Notes: generated from the letters alone by a model not told the origin. A DNA stretch of 64,000 nucleotides from Verrucomicrobiales bacterium (GCA_028712475.1 JAQTQB010000004.1:131368-195367); one strand, 5' to 3'; numbered from the stretch's first letter, positions 43,901 to 53,098 are shown. Made by a program: numbers and translations.

Positions 43901-44644
43901 CTACTTTTTGACTGGGAGATCATTTTGCGGATTCAAAGGTTCACCGCGCAGTTTTGGCTGATCCGAAGCGAACAGAACGATCACCTTGACGTTGAAGGCG
44001 CGAAACAGGTCTTGGAAGCGCGTTTCAATCATTTGCTTCGCATCGCCAATCGCCAGGGTTGAATCCGCACTTTTGCGGGCCTGCGCCTTGAGCTGCATCA
44101 GAATCTGCCGGTGATCTTCCGTCGTGATTTTATTGATCACTCCATCCGCCGCCAGATAGTAGTTCGGCGCCGGGCTGGAGGATTCGAGGGATAATATCTT
44201 CGGCTCCGGCAGCGTGATGGTCACCACCCGGTTGGAAGCATCGTAAGAGGCGGAAAATTTGGCCGCCAGATCAAAGCCGATTTTCGCGACAAACGTCTGT
44301 TCCGCGATGATGCGCTTGTTGCTGCCCAGGTCGGTCTTGGAATAATCCACGATCTCCCGGATGTTCCGCTGCAACACAGCCAGTTCCGCGATCGGGGTGG
44401 CATCGCACACGGTGGATGAAGCCACCACATTGACCTGCGACTGAAAAATGGCCGTGAACGCTTCCGCCACCCTGTCAATTCCATGTTTCCCCAACTCTGC
44501 CACCTTGGCCACTCCATGACTTGCAAATGATCCCGCCGCCTCCACCCCTTTCTGCGCCGGCCGGGTCACGTTCAAATAGACGACCAGACCAACGATCAAC
44601 GCCAGCAGGGAAAGGCCGATAAAAAAGGACAGGATTTTATTCAT
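43901..44644 (-). CDS. DUF4230 family membrane-anchored protein
   Basis: 247 residues. One N-terminal membrane helix (ILSFFIGLSLLALIVGLVVYL) is followed by an exported or cytoplasmic domain with the DUF4230 core (LAVLQRNIREIVDYSKTDLGSN, KIGFDLAAKF, VVTITLPEPKILSLE). Role unknown. It is 16 bp downstream of the MazF-like toxin gene on the same strand. Confidence 0.75.
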   Translation of the reverse strand: MNKILSFFIGLSLLALIVGLVVYLNVTRPAQKGVEAAGSFASHGVAKVAELGKHGIDRVAEAFTAIFQSQVNVVASSTVCDATPIAELAVLQRNIREIVDYSKTDLGSNKRIIAEQTFVAKIGFDLAAKFSASYDASNRVVTITLPEPKILSLESSSPAPNYYLAADGVINKITTEDHRQILMQLKAQARKSADSTLAIGDAKQMIETRFQDLFRAFNVKVIVLFASDQPKLRGEPLNPQNDLPVKK

Positions 44645-44660
44645 GAATTTCCGTTAGAAA

Positions 44661-44975
44661 TCAGATGTTCAATCGCTCCGCCAACGCATCCAAAACTTGA
44701 TTCATTTCTGCTTCGGTCAAAGCGCCCGGCTTGCGTTCCAACCTCACGGTCGAAACGCTCTGGATTTGCTGCAAATGAAACGCGCCGGGTTTTAGAAATG
44801 GTTTGGGGATGGAAAGTTCCCAGCGATTACCCCGCAAAGAAGTTGTGTGGAGCAGAACCGTGACAAGATCGAGTTCGTCATCCGCAGGATTGCCCGTGAG
44901 CAGCAGCGCGGGACGCACTTTGGCCGCCAGCCCGAAATCCACCTGCCAGACCTCACCGCTGCTGATGGCGCGCAT
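44661..44975 (-). CDS. MazF/PemK-like ribonuclease toxin
   Basis: 104 residues with the CcdB/MazF fold: GEVWQVDFGLAAKVRPALLLTG, TVLLHTTSLRGNRWELSIP, FHLQQIQSVSTVRLERKPGAL. It overlaps the antitoxin gene by 23 bp. MazF toxins cleave single-stranded RNA at short sites. Confidence 0.85.
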   Translation of the reverse strand: MRAISSGEVWQVDFGLAAKVRPALLLTGNPADDELDLVTVLLHTTSLRGNRWELSIPKPFLKPGAFHLQQIQSVSTVRLERKPGALTEAEMNQVLDALAERLNI

Positions 44976-45141
44976 CTTCCTCCTCCATGCGGTCGAGCAT
45001 CATCGCGCCTTCCAAAGCGGCCTGGTCGCAAAGCGCAACCTCCACATTTTCCGCCGCCAGTTCTGACAACTTGCGCCGCACCGCCCGCCGTTCGGCCTCG
45101 GTCAACTTCGGCAACTCGCTCAAGATTTCAGTCGCGCTCAT
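44953..45141 (-). CDS. Antitoxin of the MazF-like toxin
   Basis: 62 residues, acidic and helical (MSATEILSELPKLTEAERRAVRRKLSELAAE), the common partner of MazF-type toxins in this group of bacteria, with the toxin-binding tail DRMEEEDARH. It starts 9 bp after the stop of the fumarase beta fragment on the same strand. Confidence 0.8.
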   Translation of the reverse strand: MSATEILSELPKLTEAERRAVRRKLSELAAENVEVALCDQAALEGAMMLDRMEEEDARHQQR

Positions 45142-45150
45142 GCGAAGAAT

Positions 45151-45285
45151 CTACCGCCGATGAACCATGCTGGCAAGCCCGGCGGCAGCGCGCCTGGTGA
45201 ACACGATGCCGGAAATCAAAACCTCGTCGCCGACTTTCAGCGAGCGGATTTTTTCTTCGGTGAAGAGAACGGTAAGTTGGGGCAT
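45151..45285 (-). pseudogene. N-terminal fragment of fumarate hydratase beta subunit (Fumerase_C)
   Basis: A 44-codon ORF, MPQLTVLFTEEKIRSLKVG..., whose first ~32 residues match the start of class I fumarase beta/L-tartrate dehydratase beta (LTEExIRSLKxGDxVxxSGxxFTxRDAAH). It then degenerates and stops. The remaining ~130 residues of the subunit are absent in the window. The matching alpha gene lies 2.7 kb away on the same strand (48004), with an accessory island between, so the beta gene was split or displaced. A near copy of ~50 bp of this fragment occurs at 46144-46193. Confidence 0.65.
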
Positions 45286-45296
45286 GGCAAATTTAA

Positions 45297-45539
45297 TCAG
45301 GCCTTGTGTAACGGTTTGTCATTTAGCGCAAATGCGGATTGTCCGGCCATCTGCCGTTCCTTTTCTGCTACCAGTTCGCGCAGCCCTGCGGCTGAACGAA
45401 TAACCTTCCGTCCCGCTGTTTCCTCGGCGACGGCAATCGCGCCCAGCTTCGCAAAATAAGCCTCCGGAGCGGCAGCCATCTCACGCGACAACTTGTCTTT
45501 GACGCGCCAGACCTCTTCAAGAATCGGATCAGCTTTCAT
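45297..45539 (-). CDS. Small protein in TA-like island
   Basis: 80 residues, mostly helical and charged (MKADPILEEVWRVKDKLSREMA...). It resembles the small antitoxin-like proteins beginning 'NPIxEEVRxxR' that often stand near PIN and DUF4926 genes. No certain family. It lies 12 bp upstream of the fumarase beta fragment. Confidence 0.5.
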   Translation of the reverse strand: MKADPILEEVWRVKDKLSREMAAAPEAYFAKLGAIAVAEETAGRKVIRSAAGLRELVAEKERQMAGQSAFALNDKPLHKA

Positions 45540-45558
45540 ACGGGAAGCCTCCGACGAC

Positions 45559-45801
45559 TCAAGCCGTTTGCAATTCGCGGGCGTGGGTGATTTCCCGTTT
45601 GTGAACCGGGCGGACTTGCCCGGCCTCCACCGTCACCACCGCTGCGGTGTATCCTTCCAGCGTCGTGAACTCGACTTCGTAGGCGAGGCCGTCGCGATAA
45701 ATATGCACGACCGTTCCCACGTCGCCAGCCTCCAAACCCTCGGCGGGCACGGCGGACTTCAGCACCACTCGTTCATGTTCTTTGATCATAATGCCTCTCA
45801 A
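45559..45801 (-). CDS. DUF4926 protein
   Basis: 80 residues (or 76 from the internal MIKEHERVVLK). The SH3-like beta pattern EHERVVLKSAVP, GLEAGDVGTVVHIY and AYEVEFTTLEGYTAAVVTVE is the DUF4926 signature. It overlaps the DUF6883 gene by 4 bp, a pairing commonly seen and thought to be toxin-antitoxin-like. Confidence 0.8.
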   Translation of the reverse strand: MRGIMIKEHERVVLKSAVPAEGLEAGDVGTVVHIYRDGLAYEVEFTTLEGYTAAVVTVEAGQVRPVHKREITHARELQTA

Positions 45802-46136
45802 TCTTTGCGCGGATAAGCCGTGACCAATCTAGCCACATCCAATCCCCTGTCCACAATCCAAATCGTCTGCACCTGCGCGACTTTTCCGCCCGGCGATTCA
45901 ATCCACCCAACGATAACATATTTTCTTCCATGCGGCGACTCCGTGCTGCCGGCCACCTCTGCTGTTTGCGCCAAAGTCCGAAGTGCCGCCGCCAATGCTT
46001 CCCATTCCTCGCGCCGGAAACCCAGCTTGCCGAAAAACTCCGCCTTGCCGCCGTTGTCGGGATGCGCCGGGTTGAGCAGGTAATCCGCGACCTTCTCGCG
46101 CTCGACCACCAGCTTGTCTGTGTTCGGCAATTTCAT
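45798..46136 (-). CDS. DUF6883 protein
   Basis: 112 residues: MKLPNTDKLVVEREKVADYLLNPAHPDNGGKAEFFGKLGF and a C-terminal VQTIWIVDRGLDVARLVTAYP strand pair, the DUF6883 layout, structurally like RelE/HigB-like folds. The start overlaps the stop of the preceding gene as ATGA and its end overlaps the DUF4926 gene. Likely the toxin half of a pair (inference). Confidence 0.75.
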   Translation of the reverse strand: MKLPNTDKLVVEREKVADYLLNPAHPDNGGKAEFFGKLGFRREEWEALAAALRTLAQTAEVAGSTESPHGRKYVIVGWIESPGGKVAQVQTIWIVDRGLDVARLVTAYPRKD

Positions 46137-46345
46137 TTAACAACGCGCCCGGCGAACCCGACGCCGGAAAGCAAAACCTCGGCGATGACTTCCTGCAAAA
46201 TCACACAGGCGAATAGCCCGCTCCGTTCCGCCCACCATTCGTTGGTGAGTTGCTGACGCCACGCCGTCACCGGCTCACGGCTGGGCCGCGCCACCAGATA
46301 GCTCACCACGCTCGTCTCGATGTAAACAGATTCCATCTTGTTCAA
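46133..46345 (-). pseudogene. PIN-domain toxin, C-terminally truncated and fused to a fumarase-beta-like scrap
   Basis: 70 residues. The first ~53 are the start of a PIN protein (VYIETSVVSYLVARPSRE, VILQEVIAE), with Glu8 and the second acidic position; the rest of the PIN domain (catalytic DxD/DGxI part) is missing. The last 15 residues (EVLLSGVGFAGR...) come from sequence about 82% identical over 50 bp to the fumarase beta fragment at 45189-45238. A recombination joint inside the PIN gene is the simplest explanation. The final TGA overlaps the DUF6883 start. Confidence 0.65.
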
Positions 46346-46352
46346 GACTCAC

Positions 46353-47960
46353 CTACATTGTTTTTGTCGTCGCATTTGGAATGTGCGAGCCGATGTAGCC
46401 AACCACAATTTTTTTTCTCTTCTCGTCGAAGTCAAAGTGAATCCTCACCATTTTCGGCGCTTGGTTTCCATGCTTCAAATGCGGTGTGATGTCATACTCG
46501 CGCCCGTTATGTTGAATCTTTCGAAGCCCCATAAGTTTTTTATCCTTTTTGGTGTTACTCCCTTCACTCATCGCAAGTTCGTAACCCGTTTGATCTTGAA
46601 ATGTCCGCTCCCAATCTTTTTGTTCTGCGCTCTCGAATTTCAGCTTATACATCGCGTCATTAAGATGGCGCAACATTTGCCATGCTTCACCGATGCTTTT
46701 GCAATCATGGTATTCCTTGGCCGATTCTAAAGCTCCTTCGGTAATAACTAAGCGAGGGAAAAATCGGCTCGCCGCTTCAGCAACTTGCAGCAGATTGTTT
46801 GGCAGCGTTGGAAGAAGTTTAGCAATTTCCGTAGCGCTCACACCTTGTCCGGCGGCATCCAAGCGACTTTCATAATCCTTGCACTGCCATTCCAGTTTCC
46901 TCGTTTCTGCTTCCAGTCGGTCAACTTCGGAAGCGTAAACTCCCGATTCCTGTTTCCACTGGTCACGCTCGGCAGCTACTCGCGAATGTTCTTGCAAAAA
47001 TTCGTCCAGTTGCTTTTGCTGTTCGGGACTTGCCGCTTCCAATTTCAACAGCTTGCTTCGGTTTACCAGACTGTAAATGTCGTCAATCGTTTCGACTGCA
47101 CCTTTTTCTAGCAAGTTGTGGCTTCTCAACAAACAGTTGATGATGCCGCGTCTTTGTTCGGGATAATCTGCGCTTTGCAAATCATACCAGCGATGACGCA
47201 GCGGCGAGTTGCGCCGCTGATTGAATGGAAAGAAAATCCTAAATTGCCCGAATGGAATGCGAAAATCTTCCGGCAAAAAAGTTTTAATTTCCTCCGCCAG
47301 TTCAGCGTTGTGCGACACTACGGCGACAAGGCTTTTTCCAGTTAACACTCTCGCCAATTGACCGGCCTCGTTTACATGGGCAGAGCCGTCACCGTTAAAT
47401 ACGATAAGTGGATAACGACGGTCTCCAGATTGTATGAAATCACAAAGGGCTTTACCCATCCCCGGCTCGTTGAACTGAATCGGCTTTTCCACAAGACGGA
47501 ATTCAGGCCGTCCACTGTAAACATGATTGCCTTGCAGGATATAACGGATTACTATCGGAACAGTCGGCGTCGGGGCTTCTTGTTGGTGGCTCAAATCCTC
47601 CTCATTCCACGCAAAAGAAACACGCACCGAGACAACTACTGACCCGCCATCTTTTTTCAATCCAATATCCGAATACCAAAAACGCTTGCGCCCGAACTCC
47701 TTGTCAATTTCCGTGTAATGAATAGCCCAAGCATCACCGTCTTCCGAACAAAACGAGGCTGTGCAAATGGCGGAGTGAGTTCCAAACATATTTCTCCAGT
47801 CGCATCGCGAAAAGAAACTGGACTTGTCTTTTTGAATAATTCGGTCTTCTTCCTTCTTTACAACCCATCCATAGACCACAGCTTTCAGACGCATGAGCGC
47901 ATCGCTATCTGAATCATTAACCCGGAAACTCGTTTGATAATGTGTGATTGAATTGCTCAT
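46353..47960 (-). CDS. 535-residue protein of unknown function, possible defence effector
   Basis: The N-terminal ~280 residues are beta-rich (SFRVNDSDSDALMRLKAVVYGW, RYPLIVFNGDGSAHVNEAGQLARVLTGKSLVAVVS, FRIPFGQFRIFFPF...). They are followed by a coiled-coil region (about 315-375, LEAASPEQQKQLDEFLQEHSR...) and a C-terminal ~85-residue domain ending RIHFDFDEKRKKIVVGYIGSHIP, which looks RelE- or nuclease-like. The codon usage is less GC-rich than in neighbours, suggesting transfer. No known family recognised. It sits in the island between fumarase alpha and beta fragments. Stand-alone host-defence or stress role is a guess. Confidence 0.5.
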   Translation of the reverse strand: MSNSITHYQTSFRVNDSDSDALMRLKAVVYGWVVKKEEDRIIQKDKSSFFSRCDWRNMFGTHSAICTASFCSEDGDAWAIHYTEIDKEFGRKRFWYSDIGLKKDGGSVVVSVRVSFAWNEEDLSHQQEAPTPTVPIVIRYILQGNHVYSGRPEFRLVEKPIQFNEPGMGKALCDFIQSGDRRYPLIVFNGDGSAHVNEAGQLARVLTGKSLVAVVSHNAELAEEIKTFLPEDFRIPFGQFRIFFPFNQRRNSPLRHRWYDLQSADYPEQRRGIINCLLRSHNLLEKGAVETIDDIYSLVNRSKLLKLEAASPEQQKQLDEFLQEHSRVAAERDQWKQESGVYASEVDRLEAETRKLEWQCKDYESRLDAAGQGVSATEIAKLLPTLPNNLLQVAEAASRFFPRLVITEGALESAKEYHDCKSIGEAWQMLRHLNDAMYKLKFESAEQKDWERTFQDQTGYELAMSEGSNTKKDKKLMGLRKIQHNGREYDITPHLKHGNQAPKMVRIHFDFDEKRKKIVVGYIGSHIPNATTKTM

Positions 47961-48003
47961 TTTTCCGCCCGCCTCTCTTGTTTAATCCGAATTCACGTTC
48001 ATT

Positions 48004-48882
48004 TTAATAAAGCCACTTCCCAATCTTCCCCTCCGCATCCAGCGTTACGCCTTGGCGCCGATACGCCCAGCACATGTAGCTGATGCTAACGAAAAAAGAC
48101 GCCGGCACGCGGTTCGCCGCGCAGATCTTCACGCCCAGCAGCGTCGTCTTGCCGCCAAAACCCATCGGGCCGATGCCCAGTTCGTTCGCCGTCTTCAAGA
48201 TGTCCTGCTCCAGTTCGTCGAGTTCGGGATTCGGATTCCGGTCTTCGAGCCGGCGGAGAAATTGCGTCTTGGAAAGTTCGTAGCCCGTCGCGCGGTCGCC
48301 GCCGATGCACACGCCGAGGATGCCCGGCCCGCAGCCCTTGCCCTGCGCCTGCAACACCGCGTCCAGAATCACCTTGCGGCAGCCGTCGTGGTCACGGTTT
48401 GCTTTCAGCTTCTCGATCGGCAGCGAGTATTGCGCGCCGACATTTTCGCAGCCGCCGCCTTTGAGGATGAGCTTCACGCTGACTTCCGGCTCACGATGCT
48501 GATGAAAATGAAATGCCGGCGCGCCCGGCCCCACGTTCGTGCCGTCATTTTTGCCGGTGAGCGAATTCACGGAGTTCTGGCGGAGATAACCTTTCTTGGT
48601 GGCGAGCTTCACGGCTTCGCGGGCCGTTTCGGCGAACGTGATCTCGTCGTAGCCGACCGGCACGTCCACATAAAACAAAATGCTGCCGGTGTCCTGGCAG
48701 ATGGGCTGCGACTTCGCTTTCGCCAGCGCGATGTTCTGGTCAATGATCTTGATGGCGCTGGCGGCGAGGGAATTTTTCTTCTCGTTCTCCAGCGACGCGA
48801 GGATGGCCTGATGCACGTCGTCGGGAATCTCGGCGGACGTGCGGCGGATGAGTTCGACCAGTGAATCTTGCAATTGGCTCAT
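48004..48882 (-). CDS. Fumarate hydratase class I alpha subunit (or L-tartrate dehydratase alpha)
   Basis: The track start is 19 codons too far; MSQLQDSLVELIRRTSAEIPDD (48882) is the family-like start, leaving 292 residues. The iron-sulfur cysteines are in PICQDTGSI, GGGCENVGAQ and GKGCGPGILGVC. It converts fumarate to malate (or tartrate to oxaloacetate) only as alpha plus beta subunits. The beta gene normally follows, but here an island of unrelated genes begins 43 bp downstream and only a beta N-terminal fragment survives at 45151. Confidence 0.9.
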   Translation of the reverse strand: MSQLQDSLVELIRRTSAEIPDDVHQAILASLENEKKNSLAASAIKIIDQNIALAKAKSQPICQDTGSILFYVDVPVGYDEITFAETAREAVKLATKKGYLRQNSVNSLTGKNDGTNVGPGAPAFHFHQHREPEVSVKLILKGGGCENVGAQYSLPIEKLKANRDHDGCRKVILDAVLQAQGKGCGPGILGVCIGGDRATGYELSKTQFLRRLEDRNPNPELDELEQDILKTANELGIGPMGFGGKTTLLGVKICAANRVPASFFVSISYMCWAYRRQGVTLDAEGKIGKWLY

Positions 48883-49052
48883 AAGTTTACGGATAGCGTA
48901 AGACCTGGCGATGAAAGCGTCAATTGCGCGCAGTTGCATTTCGCTGCGCCGCTCTGTTTAATCTGCGCGTGCAACAAGCCGGCACAATTATTTGACCGGG
49001 CCGCAAAGTTATTCTCGACAAAATAATTTTCCCAACTCAAATAGACGACGTT

Positions 49053-50186
49053 ATGGCGAAATCCAAAATCAAACGCATCGGGATTTTAACCGCCGGCGGC
49101 GACAGCCCCGGACTCAACGCCGCCATCCGCGGCGTCGGCAAGACCGCGCTCGGCTTCTACGGCATGGAGATTCTCGGTTTTCGCGACGGCTTTCGCGGCC
49201 TCGTGGAAGACCGGCGGCTGAAGCTCGACAAGACCGCGCTTGCGGGAATCCTCACCGTGGGCGGCACGATTCTCGGCACCAGCCGCGACAAGCCGCACCG
49301 CATGTTGATTGATGGCCGCACGCGCGACATGACCGATGTCATCGTCAAGAATTACCAAAAATACGACCTCGAATGTCTGGTGTGCCTGGGCGGCGGCGGC
49401 ACGCAAAAAAGCGCGCTGCGCCTTCACCAGGCCGGACTCAACGTCATCACCCTGCCCAAGACGATTGACAACGACGTGGCGATGACGGATTCAACTTTCG
49501 GTTTTGCCACCGCGCTCGACATCGCGACCGAGGCCATTGACCGGCTGCATAGCACGGCGCACAGCCATCATCGCATCATCATCGCAGAAATCATGGGGCA
49601 TCGCGCGGGCTGGCTGACGCTGGGCGCGGGCATCGCGGGCGGCGCGGACGTGATTTTGATCCCGGAAATTCCCTATCGCGTTGAAAAAATCGCCCAGGCC
49701 ATCCGCGCGCGCAGCCGGCACGGAACGAATTTCAGCATCGTGGCCGTGGCCGAGGGCGCGATGAGCGTGGACGACGCGCGCGCCTTTGCCGCCGCCGAGG
49801 CCAAACGCGAACGGGCGCGGTCATTGCACGACAAGAAGGAGGCCAAGGTGGAACTCGCCGCGCTTGAAGCCCGGCACACCGGCAACACGTTGCGGCTCGC
49901 CCGGCAACTGGAGGAACTCACACACCTCGAATCGCGCGTGACAATTCTCGGCTACGTCCAGCGCGGCGGCACGCCCTCGCCGATGGATCGTCTGCTGGCC
50001 ACGCGGCTCGGCGGTGCATGCGCGGACCTGATCAACGAAGGCGTTTTTGGCGTGATGGTGGCCGCGCGCGGCGACCGGACGGAACCCGTGCCGCTGGAGA
50101 AAGTCGCCGGCAAACGCCGTTCCGTTCCGCCCGACCATTCGTGGATTGAAACCGCCCGGCACGTCGGGACTTGTCTGGGGGATTGA
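49053..50186 (+). CDS. 6-phosphofructokinase, GGxGT-type
   Basis: 377 residues. [13 protein letters not shown] (15-27) is the phosphate-donor loop, LPKTIDNDV the catalytic base region, and [16 protein letters not shown] the sugar-phosphate contacts. The loop usually written GGDGS/GGDDS reads [11 protein letters not shown] here, i.e. the GGxGT variant of the unusual PFK group whose donor (ATP or pyrophosphate) cannot be read from this residue. It catalyses the committed glycolytic step. It is divergent from fumarase alpha. Confidence 0.9.
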   Translation: MAKSKIKRIGILTAGGDSPGLNAAIRGVGKTALGFYGMEILGFRDGFRGLVEDRRLKLDKTALAGILTVGGTILGTSRDKPHRMLIDGRTRDMTDVIVKNYQKYDLECLVCLGGGGTQKSALRLHQAGLNVITLPKTIDNDVAMTDSTFGFATALDIATEAIDRLHSTAHSHHRIIIAEIMGHRAGWLTLGAGIAGGADVILIPEIPYRVEKIAQAIRARSRHGTNFSIVAVAEGAMSVDDARAFAAAEAKRERARSLHDKKEAKVELAALEARHTGNTLRLARQLEELTHLESRVTILGYVQRGGTPSPMDRLLATRLGGACADLINEGVFGVMVAARGDRTEPVPLEKVAGKRRSVPPDHSWIETARHVGTCLGD

Positions 50187-50386
50187 ATTTTTGCGGCTCG
50201 ACAGGTTTGGGGTCGCACAGTATGTATGGCTTCATGGTGTTTGCTTTTCGTTTCAGTGTTGTTACGGACGCGAGTCCCACAACGGGTGGCCCGGTGCCGC
50301 TCCCGCGGCGCAACCCACGTTTGATCCGGAGAGCAGACACCGCTTTCACTTTCATCGCCAGTCATACTGCTAGGCCATTTATCGTT

Positions 50387-51058
50387 ATGAAAAAACTGAT
50401 CGCATACACTCTTGCAGTGATTGCATTCTGGCATGCCGCCAACGCCCAGAACCTGGTAACGAATGGTGGCTTCAATACCAGTGCTTCGGGATGGACAACG
50501 ACTGCAACATCGGGATATTTCGACCTTTTCAAGGGCAACCCCGGAGGATGCTTTGTGCTTGCCTCTCCTTCCACACCAACAATCAGCCAAACTATCAATG
50601 GCTTGATTCCGGGTCGCAGCTATGCCATCTTGGGGAGTTATAGCATTGAGGGCGGCGTGCGCACCAACACGCCAAGTCTTGGTATTGGAATCGACGGCGT
50701 GTTTGTATTTCAGATAGCACAAACAAATTTTGGGTGGTTTAGTTATGGTTTCCCCTACTCAGCAACCTCTCCAAGCATCACTTTGAGCATCGCTGCACGG
50801 ATAAACGGAACCAGCACCGTGTATGTTGTGGACAATATCGTGATGCAGCCGATTCCATCGCTTGCATTACAAACTGGCGAATCAAGTATTGTGTTGGTGT
50901 GGCCCACGAACACGTTGGGATTTACTCTCCAGTCCGCGACAAATTTTGATGGATTGAACTGGGCATCAGTCACGAATACGCCAGTCATAGTTGGCACCAA
51001 TTACACAGTGACATTAGGTGTTTCCAATCAAGTGCAATTTTTTACACTCAAAAAATGA
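50387..51058 (+). CDS. Secreted protein with verrucomicrobial C-terminal repeat domain
   Basis: The track start is upstream; MKKLIAYTLAVIAFWHAANAQ (50387) is a clear signal peptide and this frame is used (224 residues). The body has a galactose-binding-like region (NLVTNGGFNTSASGWTTT, with a CBM/DUF642-type start). It ends with SSIVLVWPTNTLGFTLQSATNFDG, a C-terminal segment seen in many surface proteins of the phylum. Probably exported and surface-associated. Confidence 0.7.
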   Translation: MKKLIAYTLAVIAFWHAANAQNLVTNGGFNTSASGWTTTATSGYFDLFKGNPGGCFVLASPSTPTISQTINGLIPGRSYAILGSYSIEGGVRTNTPSLGIGIDGVFVFQIAQTNFGWFSYGFPYSATSPSITLSIAARINGTSTVYVVDNIVMQPIPSLALQTGESSIVLVWPTNTLGFTLQSATNFDGLNWASVTNTPVIVGTNYTVTLGVSNQVQFFTLKK

Positions 51059-51607
51059 CGCCATGGCCTCCTATGAGGGTTCATCGGTCAAGCGTTAAGT
51101 GAAGGGTTTCATTTTTTCTTAAAAGTGCTTTTGCTTTTCCGGTCAGCGTCTCCGTCCGCATGGCGTTGAACTTCCATTCAAGCTCATCCTCCTGTCCGTG
51201 CGTCAACTCAAAGGTTGCCCGCTCAAACGCCTCCTCAACTTGCCGGGGCTTTTGCATTTTCTCTCGTTCGGTTGGGCTGTGATGGCACTTTGACGTGGTT
51301 CCAAGCCAGCCGCCTCTGGCTTCGCAACATTTGCAGCGGTCTGCCAGCCGGCCTTCAAAGCGCGCGTTTGCAGCAGCAAAATACGATGCGAGTCCGGCAA
51401 TAAGCGGGAAGCAGGTTGATAAGCGTTCAAGCATCTTGACCGCAGATTGGTGAACAATTTGTTGAATTAGTCAGCTAAAAAACAACCGAAGAATCGTTAT
51501 AAAAATCAAACCTGCCAAACAGTCCGGCCACCCGGTCATCATGCCTGGTGCCAGTGGTTCCGGGCGGTTTTACAGGAATGTCGTGGAAAAAGGCCGCGCA
51601 ATGCCGA
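51059..51607. other. Intergenic region with one doubtful small ORF
   Basis: Between the secreted protein and the radical SAM gene. A minus-strand ORF (51081-51434) has a possible internal start at 51257 (MQKPRQVEEAFERATFELT..., 58 residues, charged helical). I cannot confirm it as a gene. No repeat, terminator or RNA gene was recognised. Confidence 0.35.
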
Positions 51608-52507
51608 ATGACAACTGAAACTGCAATCTCTCCGCCGAAAGGGACGCCCGCCCCGCATGCCGGCCTTCCAGGCTCGGCATTTGGCTGTCCGCGCGAATTT
51701 TTGGGCAACCGGTTTGTTTATGCGGTGGTGTCGTCGCGCGCGCGCGGACTGTCCATCGGCGTGAACATGAACCCGGACAAGCGCTGCAATTTCAACTGTG
51801 TGTATTGCGAAGTGGATCGCACCGTGCCTGCGGAGGAAAAATCGCTGGACGTGGACAGGATGGCGGAGGAATTGCAGCACACGCTTGAGCTGGCTCATTC
51901 CGGAGGACTGCATCACCTTGACCACTATCGCAACACGCCCGCCGAGCTGCTTGAAATCAAGCATGTGGCGTTGAGCGGCGACGGCGAGCCGACGCTTTGC
52001 CCGAACTTTCTCGATGCCGTTCACGCGGTCATGCATGTCCGCGCATTGATGCTGTTCCCGTTTTTCAAAATCGTGCTCATCACCAACTCGTGCGGCCTCG
52101 ATTTGCCGGACGTGCAAAATGGTTTGAAATTATTCACCCGTTCGGACGAGGTCTGGGCCAAGCTGGATGCCGGCACGCAGGAATTCATGGACAAGGTAAA
52201 CCATCCCGACTGCCAGCTCAAAAAAGTCCTGTCGAACATTCTTTTGGTGGCATGCCAGCGTCCGGTGATCATCCAGAGTCTTTTCTCAAAGTGGAACGGT
52301 GAAGAGCCGCCGGCCGGAGAAATCGAACAATTTGCGCTGCGGTTGCGCGAGCTGAAGGAAGCTGGCGCGCAAATTCCGCTCGTGCAGATCTATTCGGCCA
52401 CGCGACCGACGCCGCGTTCGGAGTGCGGACATTTGCCGTTGAAAACTCTCGCGCGCATCGCAGAGCGCGTGCGGGAAGTCAGCGGGTTAAGAGCAGAGGT
52501 CTTTTGA
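51608..52507 (+). CDS. Radical SAM protein
   Basis: The track start is at 51548; homology begins soon after MTTETAISPPKG (51608), leaving 299 residues. The SAM-cluster motif CNFNCVYCEV (CxxxCxxC, residues ~73-82) follows GLSIGVNMNPDKR, typical of the YtqA/wyosine-like 'SPASM-less' radical SAM group. The CSG loop SGDGEPTLCPN and the C-terminal VQIYSATRPT are also typical. The substrate is unknown. First of a set of plus-strand regulatory genes. Confidence 0.88.
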   Translation: MTTETAISPPKGTPAPHAGLPGSAFGCPREFLGNRFVYAVVSSRARGLSIGVNMNPDKRCNFNCVYCEVDRTVPAEEKSLDVDRMAEELQHTLELAHSGGLHHLDHYRNTPAELLEIKHVALSGDGEPTLCPNFLDAVHAVMHVRALMLFPFFKIVLITNSCGLDLPDVQNGLKLFTRSDEVWAKLDAGTQEFMDKVNHPDCQLKKVLSNILLVACQRPVIIQSLFSKWNGEEPPAGEIEQFALRLRELKEAGAQIPLVQIYSATRPTPRSECGHLPLKTLARIAERVREVSGLRAEVF

Positions 52508-52642
52508 AAAGGCACGCCCCAGACCTGGCCAAATCTGCCTGATGTTGAGCCTATGAAGGGTGGCTGCATTCATAAGGCAGCAAACGAAAAAATATCATTG
52601 GATGAAAAAGCGGACATTCACCAGCAAACCAAAGATAAATTC

Positions 52643-53098
52643 ATGCAAATCACCACCTCCACCCTGGCGGCGCAACCCTTTTTCAGGGGATTGTCCGGGC
52701 AGCAGCTCGGCCTGCTCTTGAATAATTCCATGTCGGTTGAATTTCCAGCGGGCAAATCAATCTTTCGTGAAGGCGAGCTGGCCAACCGCTTTTACCTCGT
52801 CATTGAGGGCGAAGTCGCGCTAGAATCAGCGTCCAAGGAAAAGGACGGCATTCCCCGGCTGATCCAAACCATCGGTGCCGGCGATGTGCTGGGCTGGTCA
52901 TGGCTGATCCCGCCGCATTTCTGGCGCTTCGACGCGCGCGCGGTGAAACCCACCAAGGCCATATTCATTTATGGCACGCGGGTGCGCGAACTCTGCGAGA
53001 ATGACCACGATCTCGGTTATGAGCTGATGAAGCGGACGGCTGAAGTCGTCATCGGACGGTTGCAGTCCACGCGCCACCAACTATTGGGACAAAGTTAA
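52643..53098 (+). CDS. Cyclic nucleotide-binding domain protein without DNA-binding domain
   Basis: The start was set at MQITTSTLAAQPFFRGLS (52643), 151 residues. The cNMP-binding core FPAGKSIFREGELANRFYLVIEGEVAL and the C-terminal helix are present; a CRP/FNR HTH is not. Such proteins sense cNMP or a membrane signal through protein partners. It lies 135 bp after the radical SAM gene and 157 bp before the PocR-AraC gene. Confidence 0.8.
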   Translation: MQITTSTLAAQPFFRGLSGQQLGLLLNNSMSVEFPAGKSIFREGELANRFYLVIEGEVALESASKEKDGIPRLIQTIGAGDVLGWSWLIPPHFWRFDARAVKPTKAIFIYGTRVRELCENDHDLGYELMKRTAEVVIGRLQSTRHQLLGQS

